Assembly: GCA_937974625.1 (NCBI GenBank)
Contig: CALJVJ010000053.1
Span: 1-48,101 of the forward strand
Origin: an uncultured Saprospiraceae bacterium
Lineage (GTDB): Bacteria; Bacteroidota; Bacteroidia; Chitinophagales; Saprospiraceae
DNA: 48,101 bases
Reading direction: 5' to 3'
The notes under the pieces: generated by a model
The model's input: only the letters and a program-made list of their open reading frames with translations
Database searches by the model: none
Told to the model about the DNA's origin: nothing
Position numbers and translations under genes: made by a program
Part shown: in pieces, positions 1 through 7,611 of the stretch
How positions within the stretch are numbered: the stretch's first letter is position 1
How the letters are laid out: each line of letters opens with the position of its first letter

Positions 1-95
1 TTCCCAATATCAGGATGGTCTTTTAAGGCTCTAGAGACCGTCGAAGGATTTACCTCCAATAATTTGGCAATGTCTTTAATTGTAATTCTGCCCAT
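1..95 (-). CDS. LacI-family transcriptional regulator, N-terminal fragment cut by the window edge
   Basis: The minus strand from ATG at 95 reads MGRITIKDIAKLLEVNPSTV and continues SRALKDHPDIG before the window ends. This is the canonical LacI/GalR DNA-binding headpiece: ITIKDIAK, then a recognition helix with V-x-P-S-T-V-S-R-A-L. Only about 31 residues are visible, so the sugar or nucleoside ligand cannot be deduced. Family members are dimeric repressors that bind palindromes with a central CG. Exactly such palindromes lie 57-80 bp upstream of the start (152-175), so autoregulation is likely. The missing C-terminus is due to the window edge, not to a mutation. Confidence 0.93.
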   Translation of the reverse strand, partial: MGRITIKDIAKLLEVNPSTVSRALKDHPDIG

Positions 96-125
96 TGAGA
101 AAAGATGATTTTGATAGAAAAGGCA

Positions 126-156
126 GTAAAATACAAAAAAAGTTACTAACAGCAAA
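126..156 (-). promoter_or_regulatory. Probable promoter of the lacI-type gene
   Basis: Read on the minus strand, TTTG (plus 153-156) is followed after 19 nt by TATTTTAC (plus 126-133). This is close to the Bacteroidota consensus TTTG-N19-21-TAnnTTTG. The -33 element lies inside the operator palindrome, so a bound repressor would block the polymerase. Confidence 0.5.
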
Positions 157-175
157 CGTTTGCGCAAACGTTTGC
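152..175. promoter_or_regulatory. Tandem LacI-type operator
   Basis: Two perfect 12-bp palindromes GCAAACGTTTGC stand head to tail without spacer (152-163 and 164-175). Each has the central CG and the A/T-flanked half-sites typical of LacI/GalR operators. The block as a whole is also palindromic. It lies upstream of the lacI-type start at 95 and overlaps its probable -33 element. Confidence 0.8.
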
Positions 176-358
176 GTATTTTGGATGTCGAAATAAAAAC
201 ACATTTACATCTGATATTTCAGAACTATAATCTATTTTTATAGAGTAGCTGACGGATTAGATTTTGTAAAAGTAGAATGGCAAAAAATAGAAAGATTATT
301 AAGCTGATTTTAATATAAAGATTTTTTAGAAGTATTGTATGAAACTAAAGGTTGGCAA

Positions 359-390
359 AAGGTTACTCTAATGGGTAGCCTTTTCTTTTT
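359..390 (+). terminator. Intrinsic terminator reading rightward
   Basis: AAGGTTACTC (359-368), loop TAAT, GGGTAGCCTT (373-382), then a T-rich tail to 390. The stem has ten pairs, two of them G-U. The T tract is on the plus side, although no plus-strand gene precedes it. On the minus strand it lies just beyond the DUF3822 stop codon and could also end that unit, with a poorer T tract. Confidence 0.6.
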
Positions 391-407
391 GTCCTTATTA
401 ATATAAC

Positions 408-1268
408 TTACTGACCTACGTTTAATAAATCGAAAAAGAAATAATCTGGTTTTTCTGGAAGATTATTTAATTGGAAAGAACTTGATATGGAGACAAAAGA
501 AATAAAACGAATATATCGGTATAGTTTTTTATAGATAGCGGATTCTTGAACGAGTTGTCCAGAAATGTGCAAAGGAATCGTTTCTGGATCTAATTTAAAT
601 TGCCCATAAACTAACAATGAGTAATAGATGAAATCCTTTTCACTACCAAAAGGAAATTGATTAGAGAAAACCAAAGTTTGCCCATCAAACAATGCAATTT
701 GTAGAATGTTAGGATGTATATTAATCCAAACATGTTTCCCTTGTAGTAATTTCATTTCCCTAGCGAAACTATTAATAAGAGTTGTGAAGCTATTATAATA
801 ATGAATACCTTGAGCATATTTAGATTCAAAAAATTCAATGGCTGCCTGTGGTACACTAAAAATCAATTTAGCGTCGAGGAAATTTAAATCATTGACTTGA
901 TATAATTCAGGAATAGCTGCTTTTTCTTTTAAAGGAGAGAGGTAAGAGGCTTTATTAGCTGGCTGATATAATTTATTTGGAATAACAGTGTAATGTGGCC
1001 TAACAAATGCAATGTGGACTTCTGGAAAAGGAGAAGACAAAATAGGGTCTGCCTCCCAAATTTCTTTAAAATTATTAGTGAAAACTGCCTCATTATCCAA
1101 AGAATTAAGGGAATAGAGGTCGTATTGCTTAAGAACTAAGACTTCAGTAGTATTATTACTGACACAATAATATAAACTGTCTACCCCACATAGGATAGAC
1201 AGTTTATAAGATGCGATATTATTTTTTGAAAAGGATGTCTTAACAACGCTGGTACTTATCTTTCCCAA
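408..1268 (-). CDS. DUF3822 family protein
   Basis: This 286-residue cytoplasmic protein matches the Bacteroidota family DUF3822 in length and in its C-terminal half: a strand-rich stretch HVWINIHPNILQIALFDGQ, then F-x-F-G-S-E-K-D-F-I-Y-Y and an L-x-I-S-G-x-L segment. I recall the family as having an actin-like (ASKHA) fold in two lobes; that is from memory and not shown here. There is no signal peptide or membrane segment. The gene starts inside the 3' end of the upstream membrane-protein gene (13-bp overlap), so the two are almost certainly co-translated. Molecular function is unknown. Confidence 0.8.
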   Translation of the reverse strand: MGKISTSVVKTSFSKNNIASYKLSILCGVDSLYYCVSNNTTEVLVLKQYDLYSLNSLDNEAVFTNNFKEIWEADPILSSPFPEVHIAFVRPHYTVIPNKLYQPANKASYLSPLKEKAAIPELYQVNDLNFLDAKLIFSVPQAAIEFFESKYAQGIHYYNSFTTLINSFAREMKLLQGKHVWINIHPNILQIALFDGQTLVFSNQFPFGSEKDFIYYSLLVYGQFKLDPETIPLHISGQLVQESAIYKKLYRYIRFISFVSISSSFQLNNLPEKPDYFFFDLLNVGQ

Positions 1269-1843
1269 TTTCCTGATGTATTTGGCTTATTCATGTCACC
1301 GAATTTGATGATACTATTCGGGTCATATCGAGCATCATACTTTTGATAAGATGGATCTGCATACTTACCCATAAAAGTACTACGCTTAGTACCTACTTCG
1401 ACAACATTCACAAGTGTTTTCTGATATGATAAGGTATCAGCTTGCACATCGAATGTTTTACCATCTGCAAATGGCACCTTAACAAGTTCATTCAAATCCC
1501 AACCTAATGATTTAACAGAGTCAATGGCATTCGAATAAGTAGTGTCATAAGTGATGGTACCTGTGAAATTAGGATCATCAGGGTCACCAATTACTTTTAC
1601 ATAAGGAATTCTACCATTTGTAAGAACATCTTTGAAATCGTTCCAATTACTAGCGAAAGAACCACCAGTGATTGTTCTATAAATTTCTTGTCCTCTTCTA
1701 AGATCCATTAAACGGTCAACGACAGCAGCTTCTCGCTTATCTTTTTCGTTTTTAAAAGCGATAGGTTCTCTAATACTATCAACTAATACGTAAATCAAAG
1801 CAGCAACAATTGCTAATAAAATTAAATTAATTATTAACCTCAT
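1256..1843 (-). CDS. Single-pass membrane protein with pseudopilin-like N-terminus, unknown function
   Basis: The 195-residue product has one N-terminal hydrophobic helix (about residues 3-21), then a charged helix, then E-I-Y-R-T-I-T-G-G-S-F-A-S-N-W-N-D-F. That last segment resembles type IV pilin/pseudopilin globular starts, where a helix precedes a 'G-x-F-x-x-x-W-x-x-L' motif. No prepilin peptidase site is evident, so the likeness may be structural only. The rest is a hydrophilic, presumably periplasmic domain of about 150 residues. It is the first gene of a two-gene minus-strand unit and overlaps the DUF3822 gene by 13 bp. I know no functional name for it. Confidence 0.75.
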   Translation of the reverse strand: MRLIINLILLAIVAALIYVLVDSIREPIAFKNEKDKREAAVVDRLMDLRRGQEIYRTITGGSFASNWNDFKDVLTNGRIPYVKVIGDPDDPNFTGTITYDTTYSNAIDSVKSLGWDLNELVKVPFADGKTFDVQADTLSYQKTLVNVVEVGTKRSTFMGKYADPSYQKYDARYDPNSIIKFGDMNKPNTSGNWER

Positions 1844-1938
1844 AGTTGGTAAATTTTTTCAGTTTTGTTTGGGCAATAATAGCGATTTTTATATAAGTAA
1901 CAAAATTTACCTATATTTTTTTTACTAATACAGTTTCC

Positions 1939-1946
1939 CAAAAATA
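1939..1946 (-). promoter_or_regulatory. Possible -7 element for the membrane protein/DUF3822 unit
   Basis: Plus-strand CAAAAATA reads TATTTTTG on the minus strand, matching TAnnTTTG. It lies about 95 nt upstream of the start codon at 1843. A -33-like ATTG is 17 nt upstream, shorter than the usual 19-21. Confidence 0.35.
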
Positions 1947-2209
1947 TAATGAATTGTATTCTTCAATTCCACCAATCAGCGGATATGTAAATAAGTAATG
2001 AAAAAGACTTAATTCAAAAACCAGTAGAACAAGTTGTTTTCAGTATTACATAATGAGCGACAAAGGTAAAAAAGGAACTTTATTGAAAAGAATTTTTTAC
2101 GTAAATAAATTCAATCTTTTAATTTTTTTTTACCAATTGCCTGTTTTATTCATTGATTATCAAAAAAGTAGATGCAAAAAAGTAGAATTTGGTTGTTTTA
2201 GAGCAACGG

Positions 2210-2237
2210 AATATTTGTTTTTTATAAAACAAATATT
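2210..2237. repeat. Perfect 12-bp inverted repeat upstream of parE
   Basis: AATATTTGTTTT (2210-2221) and AAAACAAATATT (2226-2237) form a perfect stem with a TTAT loop. It has no long T tract and contains no G or C except one pair, so it is more likely a cruciform or protein site than a terminator. The -7 match TATTTTTG follows at 2259-2266. Confidence 0.5.
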
Positions 2238-2476
2238 TTAAAATTGATTTAAATTTTGTATTTTTGTTTAAAAAATGAGCCTTTCCTTAATTTTTCGAAA
2301 AATATTAATGGAAAATCACCTTGAAAATTCTACCTAATAAATTGATAGTCAAAAAGTAGTGTTCAAATAATAAAACACTAAAATATAGCATAAATATTGA
2401 TGTATTTGGAGAATATACTTTTTCTTTATAATATTCCACTTAAATTAGTTTTAAAACGCCCAAAAAATAGTTAAGT

Positions 2477-4417
2477 ATGGCTACAGTTACTTATAATGAA
2501 GATAATATACGTTCATTGGATTGGAAGGAGCATATTCGGCTTCGTCCAGGGATGTATATTGGAAAATTAGGCGACGGCGCCACGGCCGATGATGGGATTT
2601 ATATCTTGATAAAAGAAGTGTTAGATAACTGTATTGATGAATATGTCATGGGTCATGGTACTGCAATAGACATAGAACTAACAGACGGTATGATTTCTAT
2701 CCGAGATTATGGTAGAGGAATTCCCTTAGGAAAGGTGATAGATTGTGTATCTAAAATAAATACCGGTGGAAAGTATGACTCTAAAGCCTTCAAAAAATCT
2801 GTAGGGTTGAACGGTGTTGGGACAAAAGCAGTAAATGCCTTGTCCAATTTCTTCAGAGTGCAAGCCATTCGAGAGGGGAAAACCAAAGTGGCAGAGTTTA
2901 GTAAAGGTGTTTTAGGGAATGATTTCAAAATAAAAAAGACCAAAGAGGTTAATGGTACTTTAGTAGAGTTTAAGCCAGATGATTCTATCTTTAAAAACTA
3001 TAAATTCAGGGCAGAATATATTGAGAACCAACTTTGGAATTATGCTTATTTAAATGCAGGTTTAAAGCTCAATTTTAACGGCAAAACGATTTATTCCAAA
3101 AATGGGCTATTGGATTTATTGACTAGAAAAACGAATGGAGACGAGTTGCGTTATCCAATTATTCATCTAAAAGATGAAGACATAGAGTTAGCATTAACGC
3201 ATGGAAACTCTTATGGAGAGCAATATTATTCTTTTGTAAATGGTCAGAACACCACACAAGGTGGAACACACTTAAATGCCTATAAAGAAGCGATTGTCAA
3301 CTGTGTCAGAGGTGTTTTTGCTAAACAAAGTTATGATGTAAAAGATATTAGGGCATCTATCATCACAGCAGTGAGTGTGAAAGTCGAGGAACCTGTGTTT
3401 GAATCCCAAACAAAGACTCGATTAGGGTCGAATGATATAGGCCCCAAAGGCCCTACCATAAGGACTTTTATTAATGATTTTGTTAAAGAAAAACTAGAAA
3501 ACTATCTTTTAAGAAATGAAGAGGTAAAAAAGGCATTACAAGATAGAATCGAACAGTCTAAAAAAGAGCGATTAGACATTGCAGGAATCCAGAAAGAGGC
3601 ACGGAAGAAAGCGAAGAAAGCGAATCTGCATAACAAAAAATTGAGAGATTGTCGCCTACATTTTAACGATTCCAATAAAAAGACACCAGAGGAAAATCGA
3701 CTCCGAACGACGGTATTTATTACAGAGGGAGATTCTGCCAGTGGGTCGATAACTAAAGCTAGAGATGTACAAACCCAAGCCGTTTTTAGTTTGCGTGGAA
3801 AACCGTTGAATTGTTATGGTTTGACCAAAAAAGTAGTTTACCAAAATGAAGAGTTTAATTTATTGCAACATGCATTAAATATAGAAGAGAGTTTAGATGA
3901 TTTGCGCTATAACCAAGTAGTGATTGCGACCGATGCGGATGTAGATGGCATGCACATTAGAATGTTATTGCTAACCTTCTTTTTGCAGTTTTTTCCTGAT
4001 TTAGTAAGGAATGGACATCTCTTTGTTTTAGAAACGCCTTTATTTAGAGTGCGAGATAAGCAAAAAACCTTTTATTGTTACAGTGAAACTGAAAAGCAAG
4101 ATGCCATTGGTAAGCTGAGAGGAAAACCAGAAATTACTCGTTTTAAAGGATTAGGAGAGATTTCTCCTGATGAGTTCGCTGGATTTATTGGAGACGGGAT
4201 TAAACTAGAACCCGTGGTGATGGGAGAGGATACAAATATTGATGATATCCTATCTTATTTCATGGGCAAAAATACACCTGCTCGTCAAGTTTTTATTATT
4301 GATAATCTAAAGGTAGAAAAAGATGAATTGACGGAAGACGAGGTAGAAGATATCAATGAGGATATAGAAGCACAACTAGAAGCGAAGTTAGAAGAAATAG
4401 ATCCGGTAGCCGCATAA
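2477..4417 (+). CDS. parE: DNA topoisomerase IV subunit B (ParE)
   Basis: The 646-residue ATPase subunit of type IIA topoisomerase decatenates chromosomes together with ParC. The GHKL ATPase is visible: E47 and N51 in [12 protein letters not shown]77-x-G-R-G81, and the glycine-rich lid G110-L-N-G-V-G115. The transducer domain follows to about residue 400. The TOPRIM domain has EGDSASG from residue 417 and DADVDGMHI from 486. The N-terminal sequence [20 protein letters not shown] is the Bacteroidota ParE type rather than GyrB. The C-terminus ends in an acidic tail. No parC is adjacent: the next gene converges on it and a shared terminator lies between. GyrB is the alternative name but is less likely. 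Confidence 0.92.
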   Translation: MATVTYNEDNIRSLDWKEHIRLRPGMYIGKLGDGATADDGIYILIKEVLDNCIDEYVMGHGTAIDIELTDGMISIRDYGRGIPLGKVIDCVSKINTGGKYDSKAFKKSVGLNGVGTKAVNALSNFFRVQAIREGKTKVAEFSKGVLGNDFKIKKTKEVNGTLVEFKPDDSIFKNYKFRAEYIENQLWNYAYLNAGLKLNFNGKTIYSKNGLLDLLTRKTNGDELRYPIIHLKDEDIELALTHGNSYGEQYYSFVNGQNTTQGGTHLNAYKEAIVNCVRGVFAKQSYDVKDIRASIITAVSVKVEEPVFESQTKTRLGSNDIGPKGPTIRTFINDFVKEKLENYLLRNEEVKKALQDRIEQSKKERLDIAGIQKEARKKAKKANLHNKKLRDCRLHFNDSNKKTPEENRLRTTVFITEGDSASGSITKARDVQTQAVFSLRGKPLNCYGLTKKVVYQNEEFNLLQHALNIEESLDDLRYNQVVIATDADVDGMHIRMLLLTFFLQFFPDLVRNGHLFVLETPLFRVRDKQKTFYCYSETEKQDAIGKLRGKPEITRFKGLGEISPDEFAGFIGDGIKLEPVVMGEDTNIDDILSYFMGKNTPARQVFIIDNLKVEKDELTEDEVEDINEDIEAQLEAKLEEIDPVAA

Positions 4418-4427
4418 ATTAAATGAT

Positions 4428-4476
4428 AGTTGATACATATACTGGGCGACTATGCCATCCAATATATGTATCAGCT
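4428..4476. terminator. Bidirectional terminator between parE and the rhomboid gene
   Basis: AGTTGATACATATA (4428-4441) pairs with TATATGTATCAGCT (4463-4476), 14 pairs with one G-U, loop of 21 nt. TAGTTTTT follows on the plus side. It lies between two convergent genes and probably ends both. Confidence 0.75.
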
Positions 4477-4485
4477 AAATAGTTT

Positions 4486-5208
4486 TTAGGATGGGTTACT
4501 ACCCCCCGTAAATCCTAATCCAATGATTCCTCCTTGTTTAAATCTCTCCAATTCTTCTCGCTGAATACTTCTATAATAAAATCCTGCGATTATACCAAAG
4601 GCAAATCCGCCAATATGTGCCCACCAAGCAACTCCACCTGAGTCGGCTGTTTCTGGTCCAATAGAGGCAAAACCACTCATTAATTGTTGTGCAATCCAAA
4701 ATCCAAGAAAAAGTAAAGCTGGAATATGAAAAGACCTTAAAAGAAAGACGACTAGAATTTTAATTTTTGAAGTCGGAAACATGATTAAATATGCACCTAA
4801 AACAGCAGAAATAGCTCCACTCGCTCCTACTGTGGGAATGACACTATCTATATTAAAAAAGATATGAGCGGCATGAGCAGCCAACCCACCTGCTATATAG
4901 AAAATAAAGAAGTTGAAATTACCAATAATTTGTTCAATATTATCTGCGAAAACATACAAGAAAAGCATATTTCCTATAAGATGCATCCATCCACCATGCA
5001 AAAACATACTAGAGAAGAGGGTATGGTAATCCTCTCCAGCCATTGTTTCTTGAGGGATAGAACCAAAGTCAAAGATAAATTGGTTTAAGCCATCAGGAGA
5101 AAGGGAGGCTTCGTATAAAAAAACGAGCACATTAATTGCAATAAAAAGATAACTGAAAAGCGGTTTGCTACCTCCACGGACTTGTTGGTCTCCGATTGGA
5201 AAAATCAT
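4486..5208 (-). CDS. Rhomboid family intramembrane serine protease
   Basis: A 240-residue polytopic membrane protein of six or so helices. The catalytic serine is S130 in G-A-S-G (128-131), and the partner histidine is H198 in W-A-H-I-G-G. The loop/TM2 signature H-x-x-x-N is present (H76...N80). It is expected to cleave transmembrane helices within the inner membrane; the substrate is unknown. A glycine-rich tail of about 15 residues follows the last helix. The gene stands alone, convergent to parE, with its promoter in the 217-bp gap to the rfbA terminator. Family assignment is firm. Confidence 0.94.
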   Translation of the reverse strand: MIFPIGDQQVRGGSKPLFSYLFIAINVLVFLYEASLSPDGLNQFIFDFGSIPQETMAGEDYHTLFSSMFLHGGWMHLIGNMLFLYVFADNIEQIIGNFNFFIFYIAGGLAAHAAHIFFNIDSVIPTVGASGAISAVLGAYLIMFPTSKIKILVVFLLRSFHIPALLFLGFWIAQQLMSGFASIGPETADSGGVAWWAHIGGFAFGIIAGFYYRSIQREELERFKQGGIIGLGFTGGSNPS

Positions 5209-5306
5209 ATTAATTGATTTAATAGTACCTATGTAAATTATAAATTAGCGGGTAAGATAATCGAAAAAAAAGAAATGTTTTGGAGGAGGAGGAAAAATAA
5301 AAGAGA

Positions 5307-5338
5307 AAAAGGTGATAATCAATTGACTACCACCTTTT
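5307..5338 (-). terminator. Terminator downstream of rfbA
   Basis: A stem AAAGGTG/CACCTTT with a 16-nt loop is flanked by A and T tracts on both sides. It lies about 90 bp beyond the rfbA stop codon. The remainder of the 217-bp gap to the rhomboid start contains nothing else I can identify. Confidence 0.6.
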
Positions 5339-5425
5339 ATGCATCTAAATATTAGCTTATTTTCGTTTCTGCTAACAGTCTTCTTAGTGTGATGAAAAAA
5401 GGTAAATCTATTTTTTCAAAGTTCT

Positions 5426-6289
5426 TTATTTTTTTAGTAAATTCATTAAGTATTGACCATAACCACTTTTAATGAATCGGTTGGCTTGTACTTCTAACTG
5501 AGCATCATCAATGAAGCCCATTTGGTGTGCAATCTCTTCAATACAACCAATTTTAAGGCCTTGTCTTTCCTCAATTACTTGGATAAATTGACCTGCTTGC
5601 ATGAGCGAGGTATGGGTGCCAGTATCTAACCAAGCAATGCCTCTATCAAAAACACCAACTTTCAATTTTCCGTCTTTTAAATATTGTTTATTGACATCCG
5701 TGATTTCATATTCACCACGAGCGCTAGGCTTCAAATTTTTAGCGATATCTACAACAGTATTATCATAAAAATAGAGCCCAGGTACTGCATAATTTGATTT
5801 AGGTTTCGCTGGTTTTTCCTCAATCGTAATTGCTTTAAACTCTTTATCAAATTCTACTACACCATATCTTTCTGGGTCAGCAACTTGATAAGCAAAAACG
5901 ACGCCGCCATCAGGGTCAACACTATTTTGTAAGGTTTTTTGTAAGCCATTCCCATAGAAAATATTATCTCCTAAAATCAAAGCGACACTATCATTTCCGA
6001 TAAAATGCTCCCCTAACACAAATGCTTGAGCCAAGCCATTAGGAATAGCTTGTTCTTTATAAGAAAAGTTACAACCTATTTGACTACCGTCTCCAAGAAG
6101 TTTCCAGAAATTTGGTAAATCTTGTGGCGTTGAGATAATCATAATATCCTTAATGCCAGCAGACAAAAGTGTAGACAAAGGATAGTATATCATTGGCTTA
6201 TCATAAACAGGCATCATTTGTTTACTAACGGCCATAGTTAAAGGATATAGCCTAGTTCCAAGTCCACCTGCGAGAATAATCCCTTTCAT
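5426..6289 (-). CDS. rfbA: Glucose-1-phosphate thymidylyltransferase (RmlA/RfbA)
   Basis: This enzyme joins dTTP and glucose-1-phosphate to give dTDP-glucose, the first step of dTDP-L-rhamnose and related deoxysugars. The 287-residue length is standard for the short RmlA type. The nucleotide-binding signature [11 protein letters not shown] starts at residue 8, followed by the [11 protein letters not shown] block, G-D-N-I-F-Y-G, V-E-F-D-x-E and W-L-D-T-G-T-H. All are typical of active enzymes. The other rml genes are not next to it in this window, so it is a solitary copy here. Confidence 0.96.
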   Translation of the reverse strand: MKGIILAGGLGTRLYPLTMAVSKQMMPVYDKPMIYYPLSTLLSAGIKDIMIISTPQDLPNFWKLLGDGSQIGCNFSYKEQAIPNGLAQAFVLGEHFIGNDSVALILGDNIFYGNGLQKTLQNSVDPDGGVVFAYQVADPERYGVVEFDKEFKAITIEEKPAKPKSNYAVPGLYFYDNTVVDIAKNLKPSARGEYEITDVNKQYLKDGKLKVGVFDRGIAWLDTGTHTSLMQAGQFIQVIEERQGLKIGCIEEIAHQMGFIDDAQLEVQANRFIKSGYGQYLMNLLKK

Positions 6290-6392
6290 ACAAAAATGTT
6301 ATAACTTAATTAAGTAAAGAATAATCGCTTTGTCTAACCTCAAAGAAAATTATTCAAAGCGTTTCTATTTTACTATTTAAAAGAAGTAATTG

Positions 6393-6421
6393 TTTCAAGT
6401 ATTGAAATGTTCAAGTATTGA
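6393..6421. repeat. Direct repeat with palindrome, possible operator
   Basis: TTCAAGTATTGA occurs at 6394-6405 and again at 6410-6421, 16 bp apart. The first copy extends to the palindrome TTTCAAGTATTGAAA (6393-6407). The spacing and the neighbouring repressor gene suggest a regulator site; the bound protein is unknown. Confidence 0.45.
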
Positions 6422-6564
6422 TAAAGTAAAATAGGAGAGATAATAAAATTGTTGTTATATATTTTTTATTTCAATTTATCTAAGCACTTAGTTTATAAGC
6501 TATTAAGAAGGAAGAAAGCAACGATTGAAATAATTTATATTTACAAACAAAAAAATTAAAAACA

Positions 6565-6596
6565 TTTGTTTAGTTAAATTATTTGTGTTATATTGC
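6565..6596 (+). promoter_or_regulatory. Promoter of the first S24 repressor gene
   Basis: TTTG at 6565-6568, a 20-nt spacer, then TATATTGC at 6589-6596. This is a close match to TTTG-N19-21-TAnnTTTG. It gives a leader of about 85 nt before the ATG at 6687. Confidence 0.55.
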
Positions 6597-6686
6597 ACCA
6601 TATTTCAATCTCATCTTTAATTCAATAATTGGACAAAGTATCCAAAATTGATTTAAAAGGTTTTTATTTTAAAAAAGAATAGACAA

Positions 6687-7421
6687 ATGATTAGAGAAGA
6701 CAGAATACAACTCAACAATCGTTTTATCAATGTATTTAAATTATTAGAGGAGCGAGGAGACATCGTTTTGAATGACCGTGGAGGAAAAGGTATGGGGGAT
6801 TTTGCGAATAAGATTTTAGGTAATCGCGCTTATGGTCATATAGTAAGAGCATTTTTAAATCAAGATGATAAAAGAGTAATTGATTATCGGCACGCCAAGA
6901 CCTTATGCAAGGTTTATGGAGTTAATGAAAATTATTTACTTGATGGTGTAGGCACTCCTTTTGGTTTTGACTTACCAAAGAGTAATGCGGATATGGAATT
7001 GAATAAAAGTATTGGCAATATTCTTTATACTTCAGTCAGTGCCTTTGCAGGTACGGCTGTAGAAGCAGGCAGTTTTGCTAGTGAAGATAACGAATATTTC
7101 GCAATACCAGGTGTAGCTGGTGGTGGTTTGGTAGCCTTCCCCATTGATGGTAACTCAATGGAGCCTGTAATTCAGGATGGTGATTTAGTAATTTGTCGAG
7201 AGATTTCAAGTTTAAAAGAAGTGAAAGAAAACGAGATGTATGCGGTTAAAAGTAATGGGACTCTTTGGATAAAATATGTGAAATTAATTCACGACCAAAA
7301 GGGGAGAATTGCAAAGTTGAAATTAATTTCAGCTAATTATTTAGAATATGACCCATTTATTGAAGAAATAAATTCTTATACTAGATTATATAAGGTCATT
7401 CGAAAAATTAGTTCTATATAA
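6687..7421 (+). CDS. LexA/CI-like repressor with C-terminal S24 peptidase domain (copy 1)
   Basis: A 244-residue transcription factor. The N-terminal part (about 1-95) is helical and ends with the XRE-type feature 'A-K-T-L-C-K-V-Y-G-V-N-E-N-Y-L-L-D-G-x-G-x-P-F'. The C-terminal S24 domain has the serine in G-N-S157-M-E-P and the lysine K196 in L-W-I-K-Y-V-K, so the Ser-Lys dyad is intact. The linker carries A-G pairs (A121-G122, A127-G128) that could be self-cleavage sites as in LexA and CI. It has a good promoter, and a paralogue lies 190 bp downstream. No phage genes are near, so a chromosomal stress regulator is as likely as a prophage remnant. Targets are unknown. Confidence 0.88.
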   Translation: MIREDRIQLNNRFINVFKLLEERGDIVLNDRGGKGMGDFANKILGNRAYGHIVRAFLNQDDKRVIDYRHAKTLCKVYGVNENYLLDGVGTPFGFDLPKSNADMELNKSIGNILYTSVSAFAGTAVEAGSFASEDNEYFAIPGVAGGGLVAFPIDGNSMEPVIQDGDLVICREISSLKEVKENEMYAVKSNGTLWIKYVKLIHDQKGRIAKLKLISANYLEYDPFIEEINSYTRLYKVIRKISSI

Positions 7422-7480
7422 TTTTGGTAAGTACTTATAGACTGTTCCTATCTTTTGGGACTGTTTCCATCAAAAAAATG

Positions 7481-7547
7481 GGTAAGGGAATAGGAAGTAA
7501 ATAATGCTACGGAGATGCGTAGGTTACCTATTTTCTATTCCTTTACC
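7481..7547. repeat. Long imperfect hairpin between the two repressor genes
   Basis: GGTAAGGGAATAGGAAGTA (from 7481) is complementary, with a few mismatches, to TATTTTCTATTCCTTTACC (to 7547). The apex contains a second short stem CTAC/GTAG. There is no T tract. It could end transcription weakly, be a mobile-repeat remnant, or be a regulatory structure. Confidence 0.5.
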
Positions 7548-7569
7548 TTCCCTAAATTCCAAATCTACC

Positions 7570-7587
7570 CTTGCTCACCAGAGCAAG
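7570..7587. promoter_or_regulatory. 18-bp palindrome upstream of the second repressor gene
   Basis: CTTGCTC-ACCA-GAGCAAG is a perfect dyad with 7-bp arms, 24 bp before the ATG at 7612. Arm length and spacing suit a dimeric repressor such as the S24 proteins on either side. It could also act as an RNA hairpin near the ribosome binding site. Confidence 0.5.
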
Positions 7588-7611
7588 TAGCAAAAGATTA
7601 CTTCACTTATT

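Larger units (their letters stand above)
1844..2476. other. 633-bp intergenic region, divergent promoters
   Basis: No convincing gene. It separates the divergent 195-residue protein gene and parE. It holds a possible minus-strand -7 element (1939-1946), a 12-bp perfect hairpin (2210-2237) and a plus-strand TATTTTTG -7 match (2259-2266) without a clear -33 element. The latter would give parE a leader of about 200 nt. A 62-codon ORF at 2053-2241 is AT-rich, low-complexity and not supported. Confidence 0.6.
6290..6686. other. 397-bp divergent intergenic region
   Basis: No gene. It separates rfbA (leftward) from the first S24 repressor gene (rightward). It holds a palindrome and direct repeat (6393-6421) and a good promoter for the repressor gene (6565-6596). 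The rest is AT-rich without recognisable structure. Confidence 0.6.

Noticed and set aside
2053..2241. 62-codon ORF upstream of parE
   Set aside because: Very AT-rich, low-complexity composition, no ribosome binding site and no recognisable motif; its end runs into the hairpin at 2210-2237.
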